From Paenibacillus tritici (GTDB lineage Bacteria > Bacillota > Bacilli > Paenibacillales > Paenibacillaceae), in NCBI RefSeq assembly GCF_013204885.1, contig NZ_JABMKX010000002.1, positions 62,001-126,000 of the forward strand: 64,000 nt of DNA. Direction: 5' to 3'. Both the position numbers and the translations under genes were made by a program. Below are positions 16,511 to 26,370 of this stretch, one piece after another (position 1 is the first letter of the stretch; each line of letters begins with the position of its first letter). The notes under the pieces are model-generated. The model had not been told where the DNA came from. It was given only the letters and a program-made list of their open reading frames with translations, and did no database searches.

Positions 16511-19500
16511 CTATGGATTGAGGCTGATTATCCGGTACACCACCACAGCAGCCTGCTCCTTGGTCATCCGGCCCTTCGGCAAGAAGTAGCCGTTCTGCGC
16601 GCCTTGAATCACTCCGGCAGACCGCAGCTTCTCTACAGCAGCCGAAGCCTCCCCGGTCAGCAGGTTCATATCCTTGAAGCCTTGAACAGCAGGGGAATCG
16701 CTCTTCAGCCCGATCTGCTGCAACTGGACAACCCGATAGATCATCAGCGCCATTTCCTGACGGCTGAGCGTATCACTCGGACTGTAGAGCCCGTCTGCTC
16801 TCCCTTTGACAATACCCAAGGCTCCGGCAATACCAATGGCTTCGGCATAAGGGGAATCCTTGCTGACATCCTTGAAGTCTGGAGCGCCAGCAGCAGTCTG
16901 AAGGTCAAAAGCATTGACCAGCAGCTGGGCAAATTCCGCCCGGTTCATCAGTGCACCTGCCTCATAGGAAGCCTCTGCGCCCAGAGGAAGTATTCCTCTT
17001 GCAGCCAGTGCTTCAATGCTCTCGGCGGCCCACTTGCTGCCCTTCTGATCCGGTAGCTTCACTGTAGCAACCGCATATCGGCCCAGCACCTTCGCCTGGA
17101 AGGAGACATAGCCTGTAGCCGGATCATATTTACGCTCCTTCACAATCACTAGCTTGCTGTTCTCCAAAACCTGATACACGACAACCTGGTGCGCCTGTTC
17201 TCCTGCCTTAAGCTCATAAGGGAGCCTTACAGTAAGAGCAGCAGCGTCAATCTCAGTCGTCTTGGCTCCATGGACAGCGAGTGCGAAATCCAGCACATCC
17301 GCTCCATTCAAGCGGTCCTTAACTGCCGCTGGCCATCCATCCTGCTTCGCACTCTTCACCCCAAGCTGAAGGAAATCTCCGGCTTGTGTATCCTGCAATT
17401 TCAACAGCTGCGTGTTCAGGCGCAGGACTGCCCCGAGACCACTCTCCATTTGAATCTCCTTAATCTTCGGCTGTGCAGCCAGACTCTGCAGCGGAAGCTT
17501 AAGCCGCAGCTCCCCGGCTCCTGAAGCAGGCTTGACCGCAATCTTCAGGATGCCACTTCCAAGCGACTGAAGTACGGCCTGCTGCACGGCCTCTGGCGAC
17601 AGCTTTACATGAAGAATGCCATCTTTGTCCGCTACGGGCTGAACAACAATCCGTTCCTCGATAAAGGTCTCTACCGCAGCAGGTGCCTGGGACGATGAAG
17701 CAGAGCCTGATGCTGGAGACGGAGAAGTCCCATCTGTAGGGGGTTGCGGTACCGTCTCAGGCGCAACAAAGGTCAATATCCCGAAATTCGAGGTATCCCG
17801 CCAAGTATCCTCTCCCGTATCATTCCATTTGCTTGTACTGCGCTTCCCGCCACCTTGATCATCATTGACCTGGATATCAAGCCCGATAGAGCTGCCCGGT
17901 GTTGCCTTGACCGTTCCGAAATCAATTTTGGCTTCTACGCGATACCCGGTGTCCGTGTGAACCACCGCGCTGGTTAATCTGCTCACCGAGGCCCCTCCTC
18001 CAAAGGAAGCCACATTATTGATATTAATCCGGTATTGGCCGTCGTCCCCCTCATAGTACGGAGTTCTGTTGAAATTCTCATCTATGAAGATTTCAACGGA
18101 ATCCTGATCCCATGGATTCACGGCATCCGCCTTCAGCAAGGCATCCTTCACATTAATGATCAGATAGAGGCTATCCCCTGACCACATAGATCTTGCTTCT
18201 GCGGTGGCGCTGTTAGGAGCGGCAGACATTTTCACCTGAAAAGGCTTCGCCTTCTCCCATTCCGGCTCCATCTGGCCGTCGATCTTCACCTGCCCCTTCA
18301 GCGATTCCGCCGAATTAGGCATTGCAGCCAAGCGGAGAACCCCGTAACGGCTCGTATCCGTGTCCTGCGATCTGCTTCTGTCATTCCAATAAGCGGGTAC
18401 AGCATTCGGAACACCGGCATCGCTCACCCGGATATCCAGTCCCATCTCCAAGCCTGCGGAGCCGCTAATAGATACGAGTGGAATCTTCGCTTCAAGCGTA
18501 TAACCACCCTCACGTTCTGTGCTAGTGAAGCCGACTCCCTCTGTCCCGGAGCCCGAACGCTGGAGTGTAATCTTCCGGTCATCCGGCTCATAAGCAGAGG
18601 TCTTGCCATTGTTCTCATCCAGGAAAATCTCAACCTTGTCTTCCCCGTTCACACTTGGGTCGGTAACGTCTACCTTCACATACAGGTTCTGCGGGTCCCA
18701 CAGGGTATGAATCTTGGCTGTTACGGTACTGCCTTGTTCAAGCGGAACCGCCGCTGTCTTGTTCCACAGTGTTTTCCCGGCTTCGCCTGCCTGAGGCGTA
18801 CCCTCTAGAGCCACGGCTACATTCTGGATCGCTGGCAGCTTGGAAGGATCAACCGCACCCCAGTAAGCCAGCTTCGCTTTTAACTGCTCGTCGAATAACA
18901 TGGCATGGTTATTGTAGCTTTTCTCATCCTGCACTCCCCAGATGGAGACCGAGGAAATATTGTCCTTATACTTCTTGTAAAGTTCAAACAGATCCTTATA
19001 CCGTTTCCCTTGCTGTGCAGCGATACTGGCCGGTAGCGGCAGGTCAGGGCTTATGCCCGTATCCACATCCAGCTCGGTGATCTGAATATCCAGTCCCAGC
19101 TGCGAATACATTTGAATGGTTTTGTCTATCTCCTGAGTGGTCGGAGAGTACAAGCCGTGATGAGACTGGAGACCCACGCCGTCAATCAGATTCTTCGCCT
19201 TGAGCTGCTGGAGCAGCTTATAGATATGCTCACGCTTTTCCGGTACCTCGGTGTAATAGTCATTATAATAGAGCTTCGCTTCAGGATCGGCCGCCCGGGC
19301 AAATTCAAACGCCTTCTCGATATAGTCCGGACCAATCAGGTTATACCAGGGTGTCAGTCTCATTCCGTCCGGACCGCCGCCATTGTCAGCAATCGCTTCG
19401 TTCACTACATCCCAGGCATAGATCTTGCCTTTGTACCGCTTCATCACGGTCTCGATATAATCTTGCAGGCGTTCCAGCAGCAGCTCTCTGCTTGCCGGCT

Positions 19501-20839
19501 TCCCGCCATCAGTGAACATCCATTCTGCGGCATCCGTGTGCCATAACAGCGCGTGTCCCCGGAGCCCCATTCCGTTCGCCTGGGCAAAATTCACGTATTG
19601 ATCAGCCCCGTCGAACACATAAGTACCCTCGGCAGGCGCAATGAATTTGGGCTTCATTTCATAGGTTGCTGTAATACTGTTGAAGTGCTTCTTCAAAAGC
19701 TCCCCGTAGACCCCTTCCATTTGCCAGGAATACGCAGCGGCTCCGATGGCGAAGTCGTCAGCGTAGACCTCTTTTAACCCGGGAATATCCTGTTCAATAC
19801 TCATCTCCGGGGCAGGCTCAATCACCACATCATCGACATAGAAGGATAACGTATCTACGGTATCCTCAGTAATGTAGGGAGTCTCCACGAAAAGATTCAT
19901 TTCCGACGGCTGGTCGCTGTACTGGAATTTGCCCTTAAGCAGATGCCATTGGTCCCATTGATCCGCCTTAATACTAACCTTATCAATCGCATTCCAGCTC
20001 TCGGAGCCGGCTTTCTTGTACACCGTCATCTGTAGGCTCTTGTCGGCCTCCGGCTTCTCCTTCAGACGCACATACAGCGAGAACTGGTAGCTCGTGCCCG
20101 GCCGCATATGGTCCTTCACACTGAGGCTCGGCCCGTAGAAGCTGCGCTCTCTCCCCTCGACCAGCATACTGTGAGCTCCGGTATTAGCAGTATCCTGACT
20201 CACCGACAGCGATTCGGGTCCAATCCGGTTCTTCCAGCCCTGGAGCGTCCCGTCTTCAAAATCCGTGCGCAGCCCTTCCTCCCCCTCCGGAACGTCAACC
20301 GCTGCGGCAGAAATCTTGATATCGTCCACGTAGAATGCGGTTCCTGCTGCGGCTTCTGCATACATCTCCGTGAAGCCTACTGTACTGCCTGTAACAAAAG
20401 TGCCTTCCAGATACGTCCATTCCCCGGACCACTTCGCTCCGCTAAATTCCGCTACCGGCTTCCAGTCCTCGATTTCACCGATTTTGGTATGCACCGTAAA
20501 CTTGACCGGAGCGGGGGACTTCACCCAGGCTCCTACGGTGTAGGCTGTATGCGGAGCCATGTGATCCGTCAGAACCTGATTGGGCCCTTCCCAATCCTTG
20601 GTCCGTCCATCTGCATACAGGCTGTAAGAACCTCCATGATAGACCTCCTTCGTTACGGTAAGCTGTTCGTCGCCTTTCCGGGTCCAGCCCTGCGCGGTGC
20701 CGTCCTCATAATCAGAAGCAAGAATAACGGCCGGGCCCCCCTCAGCCGCAGCATAGACCGTAGTCCGCATGGGCAGTACTGAAGCAGCGAAGACCATCAG
20801 CGCAAGACCCCCTATCATGATTCGTTTACGACCAAACAT
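16511..20839 (-). CDS. SLH-anchored multidomain GH10 endo-1,4-beta-xylanase (1,442 aa)
   Basis: Domains in order: signal peptide (IMIGGLALMVFAAS, cut near TTVYAAA); two CBM4/9-type (CBM22-like) modules at about 35-165 and 190-345; the GH10 barrel at about 350-675 with acid/base Glu in WDVVNEAI, nucleophile Glu in ITELDVDTG, and the GHALLWH motif; two CBM9 modules at about 685-865 and 875-1030; a Ser/Pro linker; a beta-rich region; and three SLH repeats over the last 180 residues. The start is the ATG at 20839 with AAGGAGG upstream; the frame extends 27 codons further without a good site. The enzyme is secreted, held on the cell wall by the SLH repeats, and cuts xylan outside the cell. A cre-like site and the paired direct repeats lie upstream. 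Confidence 0.95.
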   Translation of the reverse strand: MFGRKRIMIGGLALMVFAASVLPMRTTVYAAAEGGPAVILASDYEDGTAQGWTRKGDEQLTVTKEVYHGGSYSLYADGRTKDWEGPNQVLTDHMAPHTAYTVGAWVKSPAPVKFTVHTKIGEIEDWKPVAEFSGAKWSGEWTYLEGTFVTGSTVGFTEMYAEAAAGTAFYVDDIKISAAAVDVPEGEEGLRTDFEDGTLQGWKNRIGPESLSVSQDTANTGAHSMLVEGRERSFYGPSLSVKDHMRPGTSYQFSLYVRLKEKPEADKSLQMTVYKKAGSESWNAIDKVSIKADQWDQWHLLKGKFQYSDQPSEMNLFVETPYITEDTVDTLSFYVDDVVIEPAPEMSIEQDIPGLKEVYADDFAIGAAAYSWQMEGVYGELLKKHFNSITATYEMKPKFIAPAEGTYVFDGADQYVNFAQANGMGLRGHALLWHTDAAEWMFTDGGKPASRELLLERLQDYIETVMKRYKGKIYAWDVVNEAIADNGGGPDGMRLTPWYNLIGPDYIEKAFEFARAADPEAKLYYNDYYTEVPEKREHIYKLLQQLKAKNLIDGVGLQSHHGLYSPTTQEIDKTIQMYSQLGLDIQITELDVDTGISPDLPLPASIAAQQGKRYKDLFELYKKYKDNISSVSIWGVQDEKSYNNHAMLFDEQLKAKLAYWGAVDPSKLPAIQNVAVALEGTPQAGEAGKTLWNKTAAVPLEQGSTVTAKIHTLWDPQNLYVKVDVTDPSVNGEDKVEIFLDENNGKTSAYEPDDRKITLQRSGSGTEGVGFTSTEREGGYTLEAKIPLVSISGSAGLEMGLDIRVSDAGVPNAVPAYWNDRSRSQDTDTSRYGVLRLAAMPNSAESLKGQVKIDGQMEPEWEKAKPFQVKMSAAPNSATAEARSMWSGDSLYLIINVKDALLKADAVNPWDQDSVEIFIDENFNRTPYYEGDDGQYRININNVASFGGGASVSRLTSAVVHTDTGYRVEAKIDFGTVKATPGSSIGLDIQVNDDQGGGKRSTSKWNDTGEDTWRDTSNFGILTFVAPETVPQPPTDGTSPSPASGSASSSQAPAAVETFIEERIVVQPVADKDGILHVKLSPEAVQQAVLQSLGSGILKIAVKPASGAGELRLKLPLQSLAAQPKIKEIQMESGLGAVLRLNTQLLKLQDTQAGDFLQLGVKSAKQDGWPAAVKDRLNGADVLDFALAVHGAKTTEIDAAALTVRLPYELKAGEQAHQVVVYQVLENSKLVIVKERKYDPATGYVSFQAKVLGRYAVATVKLPDQKGSKWAAESIEALAARGILPLGAEASYEAGALMNRAEFAQLLVNAFDLQTAAGAPDFKDVSKDSPYAEAIGIAGALGIVKGRADGLYSPSDTLSRQEMALMIYRVVQLQQIGLKSDSPAVQGFKDMNLLTGEASAAVEKLRSAGVIQGAQNGYFLPKGRMTKEQAAVVVYRIISLNP

Positions 20840-20898
20840 TCGTATCCTCCTTCGGTTCATCCCTATCGAGCGGATTCCTGATTGAATTATAGCCGTTT

Positions 20899-20912
20899 GG
20901 AAAACGTTTACA
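20899..20912. promoter_or_regulatory. cre-like catabolite repression site before the xylanase
   Basis: GGAAAACGTTTACA matches the Bacillus cre consensus TGWAANCGNTNWCA at all fixed positions but the first, 60 bp upstream of the start codon. CcpA control of a xylanase would be expected. Confidence 0.5.
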
Positions 20913-20913
20913 A

Positions 20914-20946
20914 ATAACAAAATCGTAGGATAGATAACAAAATGAT
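20914..20946 (-). promoter_or_regulatory. Candidate binding site of the AraC-type response regulator (xylanase promoter)
   Basis: ATAACAAAAT occurs at 20914-20923 and again at 20934-20943, exactly 20 bp or two helical turns apart, as AraC-type dimers require. ATAGATAACAAAATGAT (20930-20946) is 16/17 identical to the site upstream of the importer operon. Confidence 0.6.
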
Positions 20947-21068
20947 GAGCGGAGAGAGGAAAACGAACTCACGAGGGGAAAAGCGGGCGACGGGGAGACC
21001 TGTCCTGCGTTATAAGTGTGTTTTGTACAACGAAAACCGGCCCGGCCCACGCACTCCAGCCCATTGCG

Positions 21069-21395
21069 ATTGTGTTCGGTTTTTCGATTACATTCGGCCT
21101 ATGCGGCGCTCCCAGTCCAATTGTGTTCGGTTTTCCGATTACATTCGGCCTACGTGGCACGTCCAGTCCCATTGTGTTCGGTTTTCCGATTACATTCGGC
21201 CTACGTGGCGTACCCAGTCTAATTGTATTCGGTTTTCCGATTACATTCGGCCTACGCGGCGCTCCCAGTCCAATTGTGTTCGGTTTTTCGATTACATTCG
21301 GCCTACGCGGCGCTCCCAGTCCAATTGTGTTCGGTTTTTCGATTACATTCGGCCTACGCGGCGCTCCCAGTCCAATTGTGTTCGGTTTTTCGCAT
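21069..21395. repeat. 51 bp minisatellite, six units plus a partial seventh
   Basis: Units start ATTGTGTTCGG at 21069, 21120, 21171, 21222, 21273, 21324 and 21375, and differ by few bases. Since 51 is a multiple of three, all three plus-strand frames stay open (for example VFGFPITFGLRG every 17 residues), and part of the minus strand too. No ribosome binding site or signal peptide goes with any of them, so I treat it as non-coding. Confidence 0.9.
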
Positions 21396-21456
21396 ACATC
21401 CTGGGCTCCTCATTTACCGTTTGGCCTGTCTGGTGGACTCCGGGCAATGTCCGATA

Positions 21457-21498
21457 CAACACAAAAGCAGCACACTCCATCCACCTGTAGTGTGCTGC
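21457..21498 (-). terminator. Rho-independent terminator of the fucosidase gene
   Basis: GCAGCACACT (21467-21476) pairs perfectly with AGTGTGCTGC (21489-21498) and is followed on the minus strand by TTTTGTGTT. Confidence 0.85.
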
Positions 21499-21544
21499 AA
21501 TCTGCATAGACTATTATTTACTCTGCCTTATTACTCAGCACTGT

Positions 21545-23917
21545 TTAGTCGGCATACCGCATAACTATGCGTTCTCCCGGCTGTGTCTGAAGCATAATCA
21601 GCCCTTCCGGAGAAGGCTCCAGGCGCTGCTGATGTTCCCCGCGCGTAACCTCAACAGAGCGTTCTGCCAGAATAGAGCACTCTCCGCCAAGATGAGCGGT
21701 AACCTCCGCTTGCCCGAGAACACCAGCGCTCCAGGTCAGGCACACTTCAAAGCCGCCGCGGGCCCGCAGTCCCTTCACCCTTCCCTCCTTCCAGCTTGCC
21801 GGCAAGGCGGGAAGGAACTCCAGATATCCCTGGTGCGATTGCAGCAGCATCTCGGCAATCCCTGCCGTAGCGGCGAAGTTCCCGTCAATCTGGAACGGCG
21901 GATGGGCATCGAACAGGTTCGGATAGACGCCGCCGCGTTCATTGTTAATGGCCTCCGGCTGGACCAGCGTGAGCAGATTGGAGAGGAGCTGCTTGGCCCG
22001 GTCCCCTTGCTTGAATCTGGCCCACAGTCCGATTTTCCAGCCCAGACTCCAGCCTGTCCCTCCGTCCCCGCGAATCTCAAGTGAGGTTCTGGCGGCTTCA
22101 TACAGCCCGGGAACCAGCTTCTCAGTAATCGACTTTCCGGGATAGACGCCGACCAGATGGGAGACATGGCGGTGATGCACATCCTCGCCCTCCAGATCAA
22201 CCGACCACTCCTGAAGCTGGCCTTGCGCACCGATCTGCAGCGGCAGCAGCCGCGCCTTGGCAGCTTGCAGCGTCTGGATGAATTCTCCATCAAGCTGGAG
22301 CAATTCCGCAGCATGGATACAGTTCGTGAACAGCTCCGCAATCAGCGTCAAATCCATCGTCGCCGCTTCACTGACCGCGTACCGCTTGTCTCCGTCTACG
22401 ATTTTGTGTTCAGGGGAAGTGGACGGCGAAGTAATTAGATACCCTTCCTTGTTCTCAATCAGCCAGTCCAGGCAGAACAGGGCCGACTCCTTCATGACAG
22501 GGTATGCGGTCTCCCGCAGATAGGACAGATCCCCGCCGAAGGCGTAATGCTCCCACAAATGCTGGGTAAGCCATACTCCGCCCATCGCCCAGGATGCCCA
22601 TACCGGATCGCCATCGCCGAAGCCGCCCACCGGAGCCGTCTGCGCCCAGAGGTCAGCATTATGATGGGCTACCCAGCCGCGTGCGCCATAGTTCGTGCGG
22701 GCCGTCTCACTGCCGTTGGCCGCCAGTCTCCGGGTATAGCCGATCAATGGCTCGTGCAGCTCTGCCATATTGCAGATTTCCGCCGGCCAATAATTCATTT
22801 GCGCATTGATATTCAGCGTGTAATTGCTGCTCCAGGGCGCCCGGGTATCCTGATTCCAGATGCCCTGCAGATTCGCCGGCTGTGTTCCCGGACGGGAACT
22901 GGCGATCAACAGGTAGCGGCCATAATGGAACAGAAGCTCGACCAGACCCGGATCTTCGCTTCCGTAGGCGGCAATTCTCTGGTCCATCGGCATACCTTCA
23001 GGGGCCAGACTCTCCCCAAGCTCCAGCTCCACCCGGTCAAAAATCCCGCGATGGTCCTGCACATGGCGCTCCCGTACCCCGGCATACGGCTCTCCGCTGA
23101 TCCGCTGCACCGTTTGTGCAGTCAGATCCCGCACATTGCAATCCGCCTGCACCGTTCCCGATTCCGCATCGAAGGAGGTCGCCGCACTGAAGTAGAGCAC
23201 AGCTTCCGTCGCTCCCGTTACACGGATACCCTCTGCTGTAGCTTCAAGGGTGCCCCCGGTCTGCACAGCGGCCAGGCGGCCATGGAACTCCAGACTTCGG
23301 GGAGACTCCCCGCCGTAGCGGACCGGTTCATCCACATCGTAGTAATTCGGTGCCACATATTCCGGGGCATGTCCCGTGATCGTGTAATGCTCCCCCTCTG
23401 CTTCCGAACGGAAGCGGAGCGGACTGTCCAGCTTCGCCCGGAAGCTGATCGCATGGTCCTTGCTTGCCGAGAGACGGACAACGATCACCTGATCGGGATG
23501 GGAGGCGAAGACCTCACGATTGTACCGGATACCGCCGATCTCATAGGAGACAGTGCCGATCCCCGTGGACAGATCCAGATTCCGGCTATAGTCTCCTTGA
23601 ATGACCTGTCCATGCTCCATCGTAAGGAGGAGATCCCCGAACGGCAGATATGACTGTACATACGGACCCATCATTTGCTTGCACAGCTCATCCGCTTCCT
23701 CATTTCTGCCTTCTGCTATCAGTGCCCTTACTTGCGGGAGAATCTCCCTGGCCCCGGGATTATTCCAGTCGGTCTTATACCCTGACCACAGGGTATCCTC
23801 ATTCAAAGCCAGCCGTTCCTTCTCGATACCGCCAAAAATCATCGCTCCCAGCCTCCCGTTCCCGACTGGAAGCGCCTCCACCCAATAAGTGGCAGGCGTA
23901 TTAAATGAAATATTCAT
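21545..23917 (-). CDS. GH95-type alpha-L-fucosidase (790 aa)
   Basis: The N-terminal beta-sandwich opens [19 protein letters not shown] with NEDTLWSG, a hallmark of GH95. The catalytic (alpha/alpha)6 barrel shows [20 protein letters not shown] and [10 protein letters not shown], with the asparagines that activate the catalytic water, then TSPSTSPEH and a C-terminal beta domain. The length of 790 fits the family. No signal peptide is seen, so the enzyme acts inside the cell on imported fucosylated oligosaccharides; some GH95 members release L-galactose instead. AAGGAGG precedes the ATG. It is the last gene of a minus-strand group with a ROK kinase and a ROK regulator. Confidence 0.93.
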   Translation of the reverse strand: MNISFNTPATYWVEALPVGNGRLGAMIFGGIEKERLALNEDTLWSGYKTDWNNPGAREILPQVRALIAEGRNEEADELCKQMMGPYVQSYLPFGDLLLTMEHGQVIQGDYSRNLDLSTGIGTVSYEIGGIRYNREVFASHPDQVIVVRLSASKDHAISFRAKLDSPLRFRSEAEGEHYTITGHAPEYVAPNYYDVDEPVRYGGESPRSLEFHGRLAAVQTGGTLEATAEGIRVTGATEAVLYFSAATSFDAESGTVQADCNVRDLTAQTVQRISGEPYAGVRERHVQDHRGIFDRVELELGESLAPEGMPMDQRIAAYGSEDPGLVELLFHYGRYLLIASSRPGTQPANLQGIWNQDTRAPWSSNYTLNINAQMNYWPAEICNMAELHEPLIGYTRRLAANGSETARTNYGARGWVAHHNADLWAQTAPVGGFGDGDPVWASWAMGGVWLTQHLWEHYAFGGDLSYLRETAYPVMKESALFCLDWLIENKEGYLITSPSTSPEHKIVDGDKRYAVSEAATMDLTLIAELFTNCIHAAELLQLDGEFIQTLQAAKARLLPLQIGAQGQLQEWSVDLEGEDVHHRHVSHLVGVYPGKSITEKLVPGLYEAARTSLEIRGDGGTGWSLGWKIGLWARFKQGDRAKQLLSNLLTLVQPEAINNERGGVYPNLFDAHPPFQIDGNFAATAGIAEMLLQSHQGYLEFLPALPASWKEGRVKGLRARGGFEVCLTWSAGVLGQAEVTAHLGGECSILAERSVEVTRGEHQQRLEPSPEGLIMLQTQPGERIVMRYAD

Positions 23918-23966
23918 TGCGCTGACTACCTCCTTACACCTATTTTGTCAATGAATTCACATACTC

Positions 23967-24950
23967 TCAGATCCTGCCTCTGCCCGCAGCCGATCTGCTT
24001 CTTGCCGCCGCCGCAGCTCCAATCGCTCCCGCCTGGTTGCCAAGTACCGCCTGCCGGAGCGTTAAGGATTGCTGAGGGGTGTAACGGCTGACTCTTGCCG
24101 CAATCTCCTGCACATAGCCGGGGTTCTTCTCCACGACTCCGCCGCCCAGAATGACGAGCTCCAGATCCAGGGTGAGGGCTATATTCTTCACCGCCGCCGC
24201 CATCTGCTCATACGCCTGATCCAGCAGCTTCATTGCCGTTGCGTCCTTGCGCTGCGCCGCAGCAAATACATGCTCCGCCCGGATCACGCCGCCTTGCGCC
24301 AGCTCCCGGATTAGCGAGTTATTGCTGTTCATGTGCAGCTCGGCAGCAGCCTTAGCCCCAATTCCCGTGCCGGATACCTCCATTTCAAAAGGGCCAAACT
24401 CACTGTATTCCGGGGCGGCAGCAGCGTTAACAGCCCCAGGCTCAACGATCAGATAGCCAATCTCGCCAGCCGCGAAGCTTGCGCCCCGGTATAGCTGCCC
24501 GTTAAGGAACAAGGCACTTCCCACTCCCGTCCCTACAGTAATCATAATGAAATGCTCCGACCCGGCAGCCGATCCGGCAGCATACTCTCCCATTGCAGCC
24601 ATGTTCACATCATTGTCAAGCGCCACCAGTCCCGGATAAAACGCCGCTATAACCGGACGGATGTCGGTCGTTGCAGGCCAATTCAAGGCCGGTGCGCTGG
24701 TCAGCGTGCCTGTACGCTCATTCATGACTCCCGGGAACCCGATGCCCACTCCCTGTAAGGAGGAGAGCGTACTTCCGTTGCGCTTGCAGAGCTGCTCCAA
24801 TTCACCGAATAACCAGCGGAAGAACACTTCCGGCTCCCGGCTAAGCTGTGTCTCCAGCTTATACTGTTCAAGAATAGTTCCATCCTCATCCGTTAGGCAC
24901 AAAAGGGTTTTGGTTCCGCCCACATCAATTCCAGCCGTATACCTGTTCAT
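23967..24950 (-). CDS. ROK-family sugar kinase (327 aa)
   Basis: The actin-like ATPase fold is shown by GIDVGGTKTLLCLTDEDG at the N-terminus, the sugar-binding GIGFPGVMN and LDNDVNMAAMGEYAAG motifs, the phosphate loop ITVGTGVGSALFLNG, and ILGGGV near the C-terminus. The zinc-binding Cys cluster of many ROK proteins is absent; the region reads SEFGPFEMEVSGTG instead. It probably phosphorylates glucose or a related hexose released by the fucosidase's substrate. It lies 49 bp upstream of the fucosidase and 26 bp downstream of the ROK regulator. Confidence 0.88.
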   Translation of the reverse strand: MNRYTAGIDVGGTKTLLCLTDEDGTILEQYKLETQLSREPEVFFRWLFGELEQLCKRNGSTLSSLQGVGIGFPGVMNERTGTLTSAPALNWPATTDIRPVIAAFYPGLVALDNDVNMAAMGEYAAGSAAGSEHFIMITVGTGVGSALFLNGQLYRGASFAAGEIGYLIVEPGAVNAAAAPEYSEFGPFEMEVSGTGIGAKAAAELHMNSNNSLIRELAQGGVIRAEHVFAAAQRKDATAMKLLDQAYEQMAAAVKNIALTLDLELVILGGGVVEKNPGYVQEIAARVSRYTPQQSLTLRQAVLGNQAGAIGAAAAARSRSAAGRGRI

Positions 24951-24976
24951 TAGGATTCCCCCAGCAATTCTGCAGA

Positions 24977-26170
24977 TTATAAGCTTATGTTGTTTCTATG
25001 ATTACGCATATGCCGGAACGCCGACTGGACCGCGACTTGAACGGCTCCAAGTACAACATCCTTGTCCCGGTGGCCGGAAGCAGACAGCCGCGGCCTGCGC
25101 TGAAGCCCGTCCAGCTTGGCTTCCAGCCTGTGCAGCAGTACATCCCCGTGACTGCCAAGCCCTCCACCAAGAACAACAGTATCGGGGGCCATCACCGTGC
25201 AAATACTGCCAAGCGCCTCTGCAAGCAGACCGCAATAGGCCTCGATGATCATCAGGGCCAGAGGCTCGCCTCTGCGCACTTCATCCAATATGAACTCCGC
25301 CGTGACCCCGGGAGCGCTCAGCACATGCTCCGCGTCTCCGTGATGCTCCCTTACCATCCGTGCGGCCAGCTTCAGGAATCCGTCTACGGACAGCACATCC
25401 TCCAGTCTGCCTGCGCTCAGCATCAGGTTGGCTAATTCTCCTGCCCCGCCGCCCAGGCCGCGGTATATCTCCCCATGGATAATGAGGCCGCCTCCGGTCC
25501 CCTCCCCGATGGAGAAATACAGAAGAGAGCCGCTTGCTGCCAACCCGGATGAGGCATATTCCGCAAGGGCGGCAAGATTGACATCATTCTCCGTCATGAC
25601 AGGCACAGGGAAGAGCTGCGCCAGATTAGCCATCCTCAGGGCTGCTTCACGCCCCTGCAGCGGTGCAACAAGCTCAGACACCACTCCGTCTGCCGGGTCC
25701 ACAACACCAGGAATCCCGAAAACCGCTGCCGAGATTTTCTCCCAGGAGAGTCCCGAGTCCACAAGAAGCCCTTCAATATTCTGTACCAGACATTCCTGAA
25801 ATGCCGACTCTGTCAAAGAGTCCTCCGGCATCGGGAGCTGCTTGTAATGGCAGATCTGTCCGCTCATATCTGCGAGCGCCATCCGCAGTCTGCTTCCCCC
25901 CAGCTCCGCTCCTATGATATAGAAGCATTTCGGGTTGAATTCAACCAGGGTGGCTTTGCGGCCCTGGACGTTCCCGGCGCTGCCGGTCTCTCTGACCAGT
26001 CCACGTTCGAGCAGGTGGGCAATAGCCGAAGATACAGTAGGCTTGCTTAAGCCGGTGTACCGGCTAAGCTCCGCTCTGGATTGCGGTCCGCCGGCAATCA
26101 TCCGGTCCAGAATCAGAAATTCATTCAGATTGCGCATGACCCTGGGAGTCCCTGCGGTTTGAATTTTCAT
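24977..26170 (-). CDS. ROK-family transcriptional regulator, XylR/NagC type (397 aa)
   Basis: An N-terminal winged helix (SRAELSRYTGLSKPTVSSAIAHLLERGLVRE, about 34-64) precedes a ROK sugar-binding domain (IIGAELGGSRLRMALADM; VMTENDVNLAALAEYA; YFSIGEGTGGGLIIHG). As in the adjacent kinase the Cys-rich zinc site is missing. CGGAGT lies seven bases before the ATG. An inverted repeat TTAAGTT-N4-AACTTAA lies 30-47 bp upstream and is likely its own operator, so the regulator-kinase-fucosidase unit is probably one self-controlled operon. Confidence 0.92.
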   Translation of the reverse strand: MKIQTAGTPRVMRNLNEFLILDRMIAGGPQSRAELSRYTGLSKPTVSSAIAHLLERGLVRETGSAGNVQGRKATLVEFNPKCFYIIGAELGGSRLRMALADMSGQICHYKQLPMPEDSLTESAFQECLVQNIEGLLVDSGLSWEKISAAVFGIPGVVDPADGVVSELVAPLQGREAALRMANLAQLFPVPVMTENDVNLAALAEYASSGLAASGSLLYFSIGEGTGGGLIIHGEIYRGLGGGAGELANLMLSAGRLEDVLSVDGFLKLAARMVREHHGDAEHVLSAPGVTAEFILDEVRRGEPLALMIIEAYCGLLAEALGSICTVMAPDTVVLGGGLGSHGDVLLHRLEAKLDGLQRRPRLSASGHRDKDVVLGAVQVAVQSAFRHMRNHRNNISL

Positions 26171-26199
26171 GATTCATACTCCGTTCTATATATAGTTAA

Positions 26200-26217
26200 T
26201 TAAGTTTACTAACTTAA
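26200..26217. promoter_or_regulatory. Candidate ROK-regulator operator
   Basis: TTAAGTTTACTAACTTAA has 7 bp perfect arms around a 4 bp centre and lies just upstream of the ROK regulator's start, within an AT-rich promoter-like segment. Confidence 0.6.
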
Positions 26218-26370
26218 TATACATAATACATAGTTTCAGACCATTTATCCAGTCCCCGGGCTTACCGTTTCTTGTTCATCAGTGCCCTGTTGCCTTCCAG
26301 CCCTGTTGTTCTGCCCGGATTCGTTCGGCCATCACGAAGGGCAGGAGTACACGCCGTCTCTTGTACTAAG

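Noticed and set aside
15950..17056. 368-codon plus-strand open frame
   Set aside because: It runs through minisatellite arrays and then antisense to the SLH end of the xylanase; Ser/Pro-rich from repeat composition and with no ribosome site.
21069..21395. CRISPR array
   Set aside because: The 51 bp units abut directly with no variable spacers and no cas genes are present, so it is a tandem repeat.
22547..23653. 368-codon plus-strand frame inside the fucosidase gene
   Set aside because: Antisense to a well-supported GH95 enzyme, a by-product of GC-rich codon use.
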